A stretch of DNA of 64,000 bases from DATGZX01 sp035296965 (GTDB lineage: Bacteria > Planctomycetota > Planctomycetia > Gemmatales > Gemmataceae): contig DATGZX010000055.1 in the NCBI GenBank assembly GCA_035296965.1, positions 5,349 through 69,348 of the forward strand, read 5' to 3'. Below the pieces are notes generated by a model. It ran no database searches, was not told the DNA's origin, and saw nothing but the letters and a program-made list of their open reading frames with translations. The translations under genes and the position numbers were made by a program. Shown in pieces: positions 1 to 7,541 of the stretch. Numbering within the stretch: position 1 is the stretch's first letter; the number at the start of each line of letters is the position of its first letter.

Positions 1-483
1 TTGGATGAGCCAACCACCGGACTTGACCCGCAGTCGCGCCGTCAACTGTGGGACATATTGCGCGCATTTCGCTCCCAGGGACGGACCGTGCTCATTACGA
101 CCCATTACATGGATGAGGCGGAGCGCTTGTGCGACCGAGTCGCCGTCGTTGATCATGGCCGCGTCATCGCGCTCGGCTCGCCACAGGAATTGATTGCTCA
201 GCTGGGGGGTGAACACTTCGTCGAATTTGCCCTCAACGACGGTAACGCGATCCCTGAGAGCGATCTTTGCCTCCTGCCGGCCGTGGTCGCGGTCCGACGC
301 GAGGACGAAAGATACTGCCTCACGGTCACTGCCCCACATCTCACCATTCCCGCGCTCCTGAACCGTCTTCGAAGTGAGGCCCGAGATCTCGTGAGTCTCA
401 CGACACGACATGCCAGCCTCGAAGATGTTTTCGTGACGCTGACAGGCCGCCATCTGCGTGACAATGAGCCCACAGCGCAATGA
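1..483 (+). CDS. ABC transporter ATP-binding protein, C-terminal part (cut by window edge)
   Basis: The fragment begins at the Walker B aspartate region (DEPTTGLDP) and continues with the H-loop (LITTHYMDEAERL), so the Walker A and signature motif lie to the left of the window. The first codon, TTG, is read as the leucine of LDEPTTGLDP and is not a start. After the nucleotide-binding fold comes an extension of about 80 residues ending in ASLEDVFVTLTGRHLRD, the DUF4162-type tail of drug/lipid exporters of the DrrA/CcmA-like class. These ATPases normally pair with an ABC-2 permease. None follows here, because the next gene is a glycosyltransferase, so the permease must lie upstream or elsewhere. 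The family is clear; the substrate is unknown. Confidence 0.93.
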   Translation: MDEPTTGLDPQSRRQLWDILRAFRSQGRTVLITTHYMDEAERLCDRVAVVDHGRVIALGSPQELIAQLGGEHFVEFALNDGNAIPESDLCLLPAVVAVRREDERYCLTVTAPHLTIPALLNRLRSEARDLVSLTTRHASLEDVFVTLTGRHLRDNEPTAQ

Positions 484-613
484 CCTCGTCATGCCGGTGA
501 TCGCCCAGCCTGCTCAATACACCTATCCTTGCCCATATACCTCCTTGCCCTTGACGTCTACACGTCCGGGATACTAAACAGCAAGCCGTGACAGGCATGG
601 ATGAGGGGTGACC

Positions 614-2638
614 ATGGAACGGTCTGCCAAAAAGGAATTCTTTCTTGACTGGGGCTGGTTCTTCGCCTGGGGGATTGCCTCGTCGCTATGGTGCTGGGGC
701 GCCGCCGGCAGCACGGGCGCTACCTTTGATGAACCACTGTACGTGAAAGCCGGCCTGCAGCGTTGGCGAACGGGCAGTCATCAAGACGCCTTGCGGATGG
801 GCACCATGCCCTTGCCGCTGGATGTCGACACCTTGCCCATCTATCTCTGGGAACGCTGGCACGGCATACGGTTCGACGCGACGGAGGACCTTGAACAGCT
901 CTTGCCCTGGGCCCGCGCCGGCACGCTCGTTTTCTGGTGGCTCTTGCTGGCCTACGGGCGTCTCGGGGGGAGACAAATTGCGGGACCCTGGGGAGGGCGC
1001 TTGGCCGTGGCATTGCTGGCTTGCGAGCCGAGTCTGTTGGCGCATGCAAGCCTTGCCACTACCGATTTGGCGATCACCGCCTGCCTTCTGGCAATGGTTT
1101 ATCATTTCCGGACCGGCCGCGATGCCGGCTGGGGACGCCGGCTTGCCTTACCCATGGTCTGGTTCGCCGCGGCAATCTTGGCCAAGGCATCCGGGATGGT
1201 CTTTGGTCCGATCTGTCTTCTCGTGGTCGAGCTGGAGCGCTTCTTCAGCTTGCGACGTGAATCCGCGCGCAACAGAAGCCGCAGCGATTGTTCTCCCCTC
1301 GCCCCGGTACTCCGGGGAGATGGGTCGGGGGTGAGGGGCCTCACCCCCGACCCATCTCCCCCGAAGCGGGGGCGAGGGGAGATGATTAACTGCCCATCGC
1401 CTAAAGACCAAGTTGAAGGGTCCAGCCCGGAGGGCCGACCGACATCCGCGGCAAGAGACTCTAATCTGCTGCGTGATTGCGTTCATGTTCTTTGGGGTGG
1501 TTTCCGCCGCGATCTGGTCCGCATCACGATCGGCGCACTGGTTCTCGTTTTCCTGTACTGCGGCTGCGACTGGCAAACGCAACCTTCGTTTGTCAGCTGG
1601 GCGCACCAATTACCGGACGGACCTGGCAGCCGCGCCATGGTTTGGCTGGCCGACCACTTGCGCATCTTCAGCAATGCTGGCGAAGGCCTGGTGCGGCAGG
1701 TTCGGCATAACATGAAAGGGCACGCGACCTACCTGCTTGGCGAGATCGCCCAAAGAGCCATCTGGTATTATTTCCCGACGGTCCTGTCCATCAAGCTGAG
1801 CATTCCCCTGCTTGTTCTGCCCATGGTTGTCGGCCTGCTCCGGCCCCGGGCCCTTCTCAACTGGGCCTTCCTTGCCGCACTGGCCTTGGCAGCGTTCAGC
1901 TTGGTTTGTCGCGTGCAGATCGGCATTCGGCTCATCCTGCCGCTGGTGGGGCTTGGGGTCGTTGGCCTGGCCGCGGCAGCTGTGAACGCCTACCAGATGC
2001 TCCGACAAGGCTCCTGCGAGCCGAACCGCTCTGGGGAAATCAAGCAATCGCCTGCAGCACGCTTCCGCGTTGCACTGTCTTCGTGCCTTGTCTTGCTGCT
2101 TGGTGCGAGCGTCCTTTGGACTGCGGCGGCGGCGACCCTGGTCTGGCCCAACGGGCTCTGCTACGCCAACGAATTCTGGGGCGGGACCAAGAGCGCGTAT
2201 ACCTTGTTAAGCGACTCGAACTACGACTGGGGACAGGGGCTGAAAGAACTTGCACGCTGGCAGCAGCAGCACGACAACGCGCCTCTGGAAGTCTGGTACT
2301 TTGGGACTGATCCCGCAATCAAAAACCTGCCCATGGAGGAGGTCAAGCTTTATTCGCTGGCGATCAGGGGGCCGGAGGATGTCAGAACGCGGGTGCGCGG
2401 GCATTACCTGGCTGTGGGCATCACGTATCTTTATGGATCGCTGAGTGCGACCCTGCACGCTAGCCCCTCGGAGCTAGAGTCCTACACGCAGACGCTCGCC
2501 TTCCTGAGCCAGTACCGGCCGGTCGACCGTACGACCACGTTCCTGATTTATGATTTCCGTGCCACCGAAAGCGACCCGGACTCGAATCAGGCGGTGAGCC
2601 AACTTACTAAAGCAACCCCTTCAGATCCTCGTCGCTGA
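614..2638 (+). CDS. PMT/ArnT-like integral membrane glycosyltransferase with repeat-derived insert
   Basis: This is a 674-residue polytopic protein. Near the N-terminus, after the first hydrophobic segment, lies TFDEPLY, the acidic D-E motif typical of the GT39/PMT (GT-C fold) superfamily that transfers sugars from polyprenyl carriers. About ten hydrophobic segments follow, then a soluble C-terminal part (DSNYDWGQGLKEL) often seen in planctomycete members. I chose ATG 614 over the in-frame GTG at 608 because GAGGGG sits six bases upstream of 614. Residues of about 221 to 264 are encoded by a palindromic repeat (1276-1404) inserted in frame in a loop between membrane segments. The acceptor is unknown. 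The last 32 bases overlap the convergent PilZ gene. Confidence 0.85.
   Translation: MERSAKKEFFLDWGWFFAWGIASSLWCWGAAGSTGATFDEPLYVKAGLQRWRTGSHQDALRMGTMPLPLDVDTLPIYLWERWHGIRFDATEDLEQLLPWARAGTLVFWWLLLAYGRLGGRQIAGPWGGRLAVALLACEPSLLAHASLATTDLAITACLLAMVYHFRTGRDAGWGRRLALPMVWFAAAILAKASGMVFGPICLLVVELERFFSLRRESARNRSRSDCSPLAPVLRGDGSGVRGLTPDPSPPKRGRGEMINCPSPKDQVEGSSPEGRPTSAARDSNLLRDCVHVLWGGFRRDLVRITIGALVLVFLYCGCDWQTQPSFVSWAHQLPDGPGSRAMVWLADHLRIFSNAGEGLVRQVRHNMKGHATYLLGEIAQRAIWYYFPTVLSIKLSIPLLVLPMVVGLLRPRALLNWAFLAALALAAFSLVCRVQIGIRLILPLVGLGVVGLAAAAVNAYQMLRQGSCEPNRSGEIKQSPAARFRVALSSCLVLLLGASVLWTAAAATLVWPNGLCYANEFWGGTKSAYTLLSDSNYDWGQGLKELARWQQQHDNAPLEVWYFGTDPAIKNLPMEEVKLYSLAIRGPEDVRTRVRGHYLAVGITYLYGSLSATLHASPSELESYTQTLAFLSQYRPVDRTTTFLIYDFRATESDPDSNQAVSQLTKATPSDPRR
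1276..1404. repeat. Long palindromic repeat family A, copy 1 (inside a coding region)
   Basis: The outer arms TCTCCCCTCGCCCC (1292-1305) and GGGGCGAGGGGAGA (1369-1382) are perfect inverted repeats, and the inner part (AGATGGGTCGGGGGTGAGG and its complement) also pairs. Flanking bases (GCAGCGATTG on the left, CATCGCCTAAAG on the right) are shared with other copies at 49.3, 53.2 and 57.3 kb. The copy keeps the glycosyltransferase frame open and contributes a Pro/Gly/Arg-rich loop. Confidence 0.9.
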
Positions 2639-2966
2639 GCGGGTGCCGCAAGGAGCATCCGAGAAGCCAGGTACCGTCTTCTTGCCTGGTGACATGCATC
2701 ACGCGCGCAAGGAAAGTGACCGAGGATTCGCTCCCTTCCTGCTGAACTTCGATGCTCAGTAACGTCTGCAATTCGAATCGTCTATCGAGGCAGATGCCGA
2801 TGCCTCCAGCGGAAATGTTCCGTATTTTGGCTGACCAACGGCCACTGCGATTGGCGACGACCGGTTGGCAGGAGCTTGACAGTTCACAGGGATAACGCAC
2901 CCAGGCCCGGCGTTCGGCCGCACCTGAATTGCATTGTTGAGGATGAAGAACAGCGGTGTGGGACAT
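2607..2966 (-). CDS. PilZ domain protein
   Basis: A small protein of about 119 residues made of little more than one PilZ domain. The c-di-GMP-binding signature is visible: the arginine-rich RRAWVRYPC near the N-terminus and NISAGGIG about 35 residues later, corresponding to RxxxR and (D/N)xSxxG. A role as a soluble cyclic-di-GMP effector follows from the family. The start at 2966 is preferred because GAGG lies five bases upstream; a longer form from GTG 2993 is possible but lacks a ribosome-binding site. It converges on and overlaps the glycosyltransferase gene by 32 bases. What it controls cannot be read from the neighbourhood. Confidence 0.85.
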   Translation of the reverse strand: MSHTAVLHPQQCNSGAAERRAWVRYPCELSSSCQPVVANRSGRWSAKIRNISAGGIGICLDRRFELQTLLSIEVQQEGSESSVTFLARVMHVTRQEDGTWLLGCSLRHPLSDEDLKGLL

Positions 2967-3058
2967 GTTGGCCTCGTGGGTCATGGATGCCACAGGAGGG
3001 GGTAAAAAACCCTAGGTCGCCCACAGAGGCCAGTCAAATCTGCTGATGGATTGGTTGT

Positions 3059-3081
3059 AGCTCAAGCCGGCGGCTTGAGCT
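3059..3081. repeat. 23-bp near-perfect palindrome
   Basis: AGCTCAAGCCG, one G, then CGGCTTGAGCT: 11-base perfect arms with a one-base centre, too tight for a normal RNA loop. It lies in the short intergenic region between the PilZ gene and the Cys-rich protein gene. It may be a dispersed palindrome like the other families here; no second copy was seen in this window. Confidence 0.7.
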
Positions 3082-3105
3082 GCGAGAACAGTGAGCCAAT
3101 AGAAG

Positions 3106-3148
3106 AAGGCGAAAGGGAAGGAGCCCTTGCTCCGATCCCTTTCGCCTT
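3106..3148 (-). terminator. Strong hairpin downstream of the Cys-rich protein gene
   Basis: AAGGCGAAAGGGA pairs with TCCCTTTCGCCTT, and an inner GGAGC pairs with GCTCC around a CCTT loop. It lies about 90 bases past the stop codon of the minus-strand gene ending at 3235, where a transcript terminator is expected. There is no long T-run directly after it on the minus strand, so it may act as a stability hairpin instead. Confidence 0.6.
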
Positions 3149-3234
3149 TGTCACTTCTCTAGGGACAGCGAGAATCCCTTGTTGTTCCGGAAGAGGGGCT
3201 ACCGATACAAACCCGCGGCGTTCCAGACCTGCCC

Positions 3235-4164
3235 TTATTCGCAGCAGTCGTGGTGGCGGAAGCCGAGGCCGCTGCAGAGCCGATGGAAGTAAGGCTTGCA
3301 GCAGGTGGTCTCGCAACAGCTGTTGCAGCAGCTATTGCAGCAGGTGTTGCACTCGACCTTCTTCTCAACCGTCCGGCAAACCATACGGCAGCAGTTTACC
3401 GTTTCCTGGTGCGGGACGCAGCAGACCACGGTACGAGTTGCCTGATAAGGAACCGTCTTCGTGCAGCAAACGGTGTAGGTTTCGGTCTTGGTTTCAGGCA
3501 CGCACTTGCAGCACGTGACCTGGCACTTTTCCTCGCGAACTTCGCGCTTGTAGACCGTTACCTTGCACGTTACGGGCCGGCTTTCGCAGACGCGCTTGTA
3601 GCAACAGACAGTGTGCTCTTCCCAGGTCGGGCAGGGTACCCAGCAGCGAACCGTCTTGGTCCGAACGCAGCAGTCATTGCACGGCTCGCAGCAGCAGTCG
3701 TTGTGGCGACGGCAGAGCTTGTGCAATCGTTCTCCGAAGGTCGGGCCGCAGGGCTCTTCACGGCATTCATAGTGGCCCTTGTCGACGCAGCAGCGAACCA
3801 CTTGGGTTTCCGGCTTGCAGACGACGTGGGATTCCATGACGGTGCGCTCCTCGACGCACGGGACGCACACGCAGACCTGCCGGGTCACTGTCTTGACCTC
3901 GGGAACCATCTTGTACACCGTGCAGGTGCGCGTCCGGGTTTCCGGAACGCTTTCGCAACGATACGCGGTGTAGCTCTCTTGCTTACACTCTCTGGTGTAA
4001 ACGGTACGGGTGGTTTGGAAGTTTTCGGGGACCCACTCTTTGACGCACACGGTGCGGTACTGAGGGGTACAAGGCGTGCAACAGTCGTCGGCGCGAGCGG
4101 TCAAAGCCGTCGCAGCCACGATGCCGCCAGCCAGCAGGGCAACGCGAACATGCTGCCAGATCAT
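3235..4164 (-). CDS. Exported cysteine-rich YTV-like surface protein
   Basis: A 309-residue protein with a clear signal peptide (hydrophobic ALLAGGIVAATALT, cleavage near ARA-DDCC) and an extremely cysteine-rich mature part, including many CC pairs. Short units of the form VPxT-x-T-x-YTVxC recur, such as TETYTVCCTKTVPY, resembling the YTV repeats described from planctomycete cell-surface proteins. A role in a disulphide-crosslinked proteinaceous envelope is inferred from that family. The start has a strong site, AAGGAG seven bases upstream. A hairpin lies downstream. It stands beside two other exported proteins on the same strand, but gaps of 300 bases suggest separate transcription. Confidence 0.85.
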   Translation of the reverse strand: MIWQHVRVALLAGGIVAATALTARADDCCTPCTPQYRTVCVKEWVPENFQTTRTVYTRECKQESYTAYRCESVPETRTRTCTVYKMVPEVKTVTRQVCVCVPCVEERTVMESHVVCKPETQVVRCCVDKGHYECREEPCGPTFGERLHKLCRRHNDCCCEPCNDCCVRTKTVRCWVPCPTWEEHTVCCYKRVCESRPVTCKVTVYKREVREEKCQVTCCKCVPETKTETYTVCCTKTVPYQATRTVVCCVPHQETVNCCRMVCRTVEKKVECNTCCNSCCNSCCETTCCKPYFHRLCSGLGFRHHDCCE

Positions 4165-4392
4165 GCCATCTCCTTAGATGCGATTCTTGCCGATCCTGGC
4201 CGGCACCGGGACACTCCGCTGGGCAGGACCGGACAACCTGTGTGGTTGAACGTCATCCAACTATGCCCAACCTAGGGGTTGTGGAGAAGAGAAACTGAAT
4301 GGGAATTTCAGAAAAAAGGCCGAAAGTTGTCCGGATATGCGGATCGGACCCGTCCCATCGAATAGGCGGGTGACGCATGCCCCAATGCGCGC

Positions 4393-4428
4393 AAAAGCCG
4401 GGACGTGGACTAAAGTCCCCGCCCCGGC
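4393..4428 (-). terminator. Hairpin plus T-run downstream of the WXXGXW gene
   Basis: On the minus strand GCCGGGGCGGGGAC pairs, with one wobble and one mismatch, with GTCCACGTCCCGGC around a TTTA loop and is followed by TTTT. It sits about 40 bases after the stop codon at 4466. The remaining bases between 4165 and 4392 hold the 5' region of the Cys-rich gene; no clear promoter hexamers were seen there. Confidence 0.6.
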
Positions 4429-4465
4429 AGAATTGTTAAGATCGTCAGAACCGTCAAAGCAGCGG

Positions 4466-5953
4466 CTACTTTCCGCCGCCTGGTTCTTGCTTATGTTCGC
4501 CGTTCTTCTGCTGTGACTTTTGTGGAATCGTCGGCCGCTTGAGCAGAGAGGTCTGCGGGTGGGCCGGCTGCGCCGGATGAACCGGAGCATGGGCAGTGCT
4601 GGCAACATTCGCGTGCGCTGTCGGCGGTACATGGAGCGTAGCTGCACGAGGTTGCTTCGGAATGCCGGCAACTTCATTGCGGCTTCGTTCCATGGCCACA
4701 TGCCGAATCGCTTCGGCCCGCTCTCGGTGCTCCATCCGGGCGCGCATGTCGAGTCTTTCCATGCGCGTGCCTCTGGCAGCCGCCAATCTCGAGGGAGCGA
4801 CGACGACCGCCATGCCATAGCCCCCAACTCCCACGCCGACGCCGACTCCCACGAATGCCCGTGGCGGACATGGATAACGGCCAGCGCCCCGCCCTATGCA
4901 GATGTCGAACTGAACGGATTCCCAGCGTGGGTCGGCACGATGGTCCCAGCGCTCGTAGACAAACACCGCATCGTAATGGCTGCGACTATAGACAATGCAG
5001 GCCTCGAACCCCATGGGACCGTAAGCAGGCCCGTAGTAGTCGCCGTAATAATAGTGGCAGTAGGCGGGTCGAATGAACATCGAATCGACTACCACGGTCT
5101 CGGGAACGGCGTACGCCGGGGTATACACATAACCGGGGCCGACAACCGCCATATCCACGTAGACCGGCGTGTAGAGCATGCCTCGGCGACCCACTGCGAG
5201 GTCCCAGTAGCCCGGGATGTAGACGTAGCCGCTCGGCGTCCAACGATAGTGCGCCTGCACCCACACGTAGCCGGGTTGGACGCGCGCCCAGTATCCGGCG
5301 GTCCAGGCATAGCCCGCCTCATGCCAAACCTGATTGCCCCCCTCCATCACATAACCCGCGTTGTGCCAACCCCAGGCGCCAGGTACGTAAAAGGCATCGG
5401 GCGTTGGCGGCTGAGCCGGCGGGGCCACTGCCGGCGGCGCGGGAGGCGCGGGCATGTAGGTCATTTCGTGAGCTGTGTTCTGTTCGTTTTCAGACTTAGC
5501 CCACATTCCCGGCACCCATTGCCACTGGTCTCCTTCTGGACGCCAGTACCCTGCTACCCATCGTTTGCCGGGCGGCGGGGTGCGCCAGGTTCCGCTGACC
5601 CAAAGGAAATCCTTGCGCTCTTCGTCGTAGGACCAGTAGCCGCCGATCCATGCCACGTTGCCTTCCGGTTTTTCTTCCGGCGGCATCTCCTGAAGGGGTT
5701 TCGGCGGTTCCTTCGGCACAAGTTGCGTGGGCGCCGGCTCGGCCGCTGGCGTGGCGAAGGCTTCGTGTACGGGACCGCGCGTTTGCACATCCAATCCTTG
5801 CGGCACCGGGGGCAGGCCGTCGTTTCCAGCCGCTGGTCCGGCCCCTTGAGACGGATCCTGAGGGGGCGCCTGGCCCCACAACACCGTTTGCAACGCCAAC
5901 ATCGCCGCCAGTCCAAAGCAGATCAGGCCAACTTTGAGTATGCGCACATCCAT
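4466..5953 (-). CDS. Exported WXXGXW-repeat protein
   Basis: A 495-residue protein. The start at 5953 is chosen because it is followed by a signal peptide (MDVRILKVGLICFGLAAMLA) and preceded by GGAG. The mature part has a Pro-rich linker, then repeated aromatic units such as WIGGYWSYDEERKDFLWVSG, RWVAGYWRP, QWQWVPGMW and YVWVQAHYRW, matching the WXXGXW/YXWGXW repeat family of bacterial envelope proteins. A Tyr/Gly-rich stretch and a His/Pro/Ala-rich basic tail follow. The open frame extends 114 codons further upstream, but that part looks non-coding. Function is unknown; an extracellular or cell-wall location is inferred. A terminator-like hairpin follows. Confidence 0.82.
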   Translation of the reverse strand: MDVRILKVGLICFGLAAMLALQTVLWGQAPPQDPSQGAGPAAGNDGLPPVPQGLDVQTRGPVHEAFATPAAEPAPTQLVPKEPPKPLQEMPPEEKPEGNVAWIGGYWSYDEERKDFLWVSGTWRTPPPGKRWVAGYWRPEGDQWQWVPGMWAKSENEQNTAHEMTYMPAPPAPPAVAPPAQPPTPDAFYVPGAWGWHNAGYVMEGGNQVWHEAGYAWTAGYWARVQPGYVWVQAHYRWTPSGYVYIPGYWDLAVGRRGMLYTPVYVDMAVVGPGYVYTPAYAVPETVVVDSMFIRPAYCHYYYGDYYGPAYGPMGFEACIVYSRSHYDAVFVYERWDHRADPRWESVQFDICIGRGAGRYPCPPRAFVGVGVGVGVGGYGMAVVVAPSRLAAARGTRMERLDMRARMEHRERAEAIRHVAMERSRNEVAGIPKQPRAATLHVPPTAHANVASTAHAPVHPAQPAHPQTSLLKRPTIPQKSQQKNGEHKQEPGGGK

Positions 5954-6326
5954 GGCAAGGAACTCCGTAAAACACCATCGATAGGCTTCAGGGCAGAGGC
6001 ATTCCCGGTCGCGCCGGCCGAGAACGGCCGCGCCCTCTTCGAACAGATTCACAAAGCCGTTCTTCTCGGCTTCGCGCTTAATCCCTTCTCCATCGTCGAT
6101 ACGGAGAAAGGCGGCCGTGGCAGGCTTATAACTATTTGGCGCATGTCGATCCAGGGCAAATCGCCTTCGCATCAAGGCAAGGCCTGATGATTGACAGAGT
6201 CGAAATTCAATATGCGATTGCAGCGAATGAATGGTCACAACAAGAACAAGCACACGCACCGCGACCGGAGACGAGTCGGTCCAGGTTGAGGCCATTCCGA
6301 TGCGACTGGAGTCGATGGGGACTGTT
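5954..6326. other. Intergenic region between two exported-protein genes
   Basis: About 370 bases with no supported gene. It includes an open stretch in frame with the downstream WXXGXW gene, rejected as an extension because it lies before the signal peptide and has no ribosome-binding site. No repeat or convincing promoter was identified. Confidence 0.5.
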
Positions 6327-7130
6327 TTACTTGACCGAAGCCGGCGGCGTTTCTTCCGAGACCGTCAACTCATTCCGGATCTCATGCACACCCGGCGTGA
6401 GCGAGGCGATGCCCTGGGCCAGGCGTCGATCGTGCTCATTCGCCACGTTGCCACGCAGCACCAGCACATCTCCGCTTGTTTCGACCTGGATGGCGCGATT
6501 CCCGGAAAGCGCTCTTGAATTCGTCAACAGCCCCTGAATTTGGCGCTGTACTTTCCCCATAGCCGGCGGCGGGGTCTTGAAGCCGATTCCGACAGAATAA
6601 GTTGGGGATGGGTAGGCGCCCAAAGTGCCGGAGCCGCTTCCGGTCGATCCGCTTGTTCCGGGCATGCGCGACAGGGTGATGGTGTTGGTATTCGTGCTCA
6701 TCGTCGTCGTGTAAATAGGAAGTCCAAAGACCGATTGTAAGCCGGCGGTGGTGCCGGTGCTGCTAATGCCTCCGGCATAAGGATTCGCGTAATACGGTGC
6801 GAAAACATTTGTGGGAGACACGCCGCTCGACGTGGTTGATGAGCTGGTAGTCCCGCTGGAGACGGTATTGTTGATGCTCAGATTTTGCCCGATTTGCGAA
6901 GTCGTCCCCAGGCTGGTACTTGGGGCCATATTCTGTCCGGAGCTTGGGCTGGAATTTGCTCCGGAAGTGCTGCCCGCCGCATTCGCGCCCGAGGGAGCGC
7001 TTGTACCACTCCCGAAACTCGTCGGCGAAACCTGCGCTTGCACGGTTGCGCTCATGGCCAGCATCGTGAGTATGCACCAACTCCAAACCCGCGTGTCGAG
7101 AACCTTGGCTTTACGAGAAATCCGTGACAT
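6327..7130 (-). CDS. Exported BON-domain protein with Ser/Thr/Gly-rich linker
   Basis: 267 residues. Start 7130 is preferred over 7160 because AGGGGGGAG precedes it. A signal peptide (SWCILTMLAMSATVQA) is followed by about 150 residues of low-complexity Ser/Thr/Gly/Asn sequence and a C-terminal BON domain of about 65 residues (VQRQIQGLLTNS through GVHEIRNELTV, with the typical LRGNVANEHDRRLAQGIAS core). BON domains bind phospholipid or other envelope surfaces (OsmY-like). The long disordered linker suggests a tethered periplasmic or surface protein. Its exact role is unknown. It is the third exported protein in a row on this strand. Confidence 0.8.
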   Translation of the reverse strand: MSRISRKAKVLDTRVWSWCILTMLAMSATVQAQVSPTSFGSGTSAPSGANAAGSTSGANSSPSSGQNMAPSTSLGTTSQIGQNLSINNTVSSGTTSSSTTSSGVSPTNVFAPYYANPYAGGISSTGTTAGLQSVFGLPIYTTTMSTNTNTITLSRMPGTSGSTGSGSGTLGAYPSPTYSVGIGFKTPPPAMGKVQRQIQGLLTNSRALSGNRAIQVETSGDVLVLRGNVANEHDRRLAQGIASLTPGVHEIRNELTVSEETPPASVK

Positions 7131-7427
7131 GGCGCTCCCCCCTACCTGGAGAATCCTCAAAATAGATTATCGACAAAAGTCTGGCACTGTGCAATAATAA
7201 TAACGTATTTTCCGATACTTCCTGGGCTTCAGACCCTGCCACACCCCCGGAAGACTTGCGGATAAAGAAGCTGGGCAGCTGCCATAAGGCAGGAAACCCG
7301 GTATCTGTCGTGCTTTCATACGCCACGCCGTCGCTCCGACCGGGTGTCGCCCCTTGGCGATGCGCATAAGGACCGCTTGGTGGGCGTCTTTTTGGCGTTC
7401 TTGTAAATGAACGTGTGCGATTCGTTT

Positions 7428-7476
7428 GTAGGTCAGGTTTCCAACCTGACCGGACAGATTGGAAGTCTGTCCTACG
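7428..7476. repeat. Double-hairpin intergenic repeat upstream of gspE
   Basis: Two adjacent hairpins: GGTCAGGTT/AACCTGACC (7431-7451) and GGACAGA/TCTGTCC (7452-7472), enclosed by GTAG/CTAC. This is the only recognisable structure in the 410-base gap 7131-7541 ahead of the secretion operon. It lies on the 5' side of gspE, so it could fold in the operon leader, but it looks like a dispersed palindrome. Confidence 0.65.
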
Positions 7477-7541
7477 CAGCTGCTGACCCAGGCACGGTGA
7501 TAAAGAATCCATCATCACAGAAAAGGGCTCCGAGGTAACAC

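Noticed and set aside
3250..4275. Plus-strand open frame of 341 codons opposite the Cys-rich gene
   Set aside because: It is the mirror of a gene with a signal peptide, strong ribosome-binding site and family-like repeats; its own translation is Ala/Arg/Leu-rich with no recognisable pattern.
4520..6187. Plus-strand open frame of 555 codons opposite the WXXGXW gene
   Set aside because: Length comes from high GC on the opposite strand; no domain, start site or export signal, and the minus-strand gene is convincing.
7111..7518. Possible gene in the leader region of gspE
   Set aside because: Crosses a double-hairpin repeat and has no family pattern or start signal.
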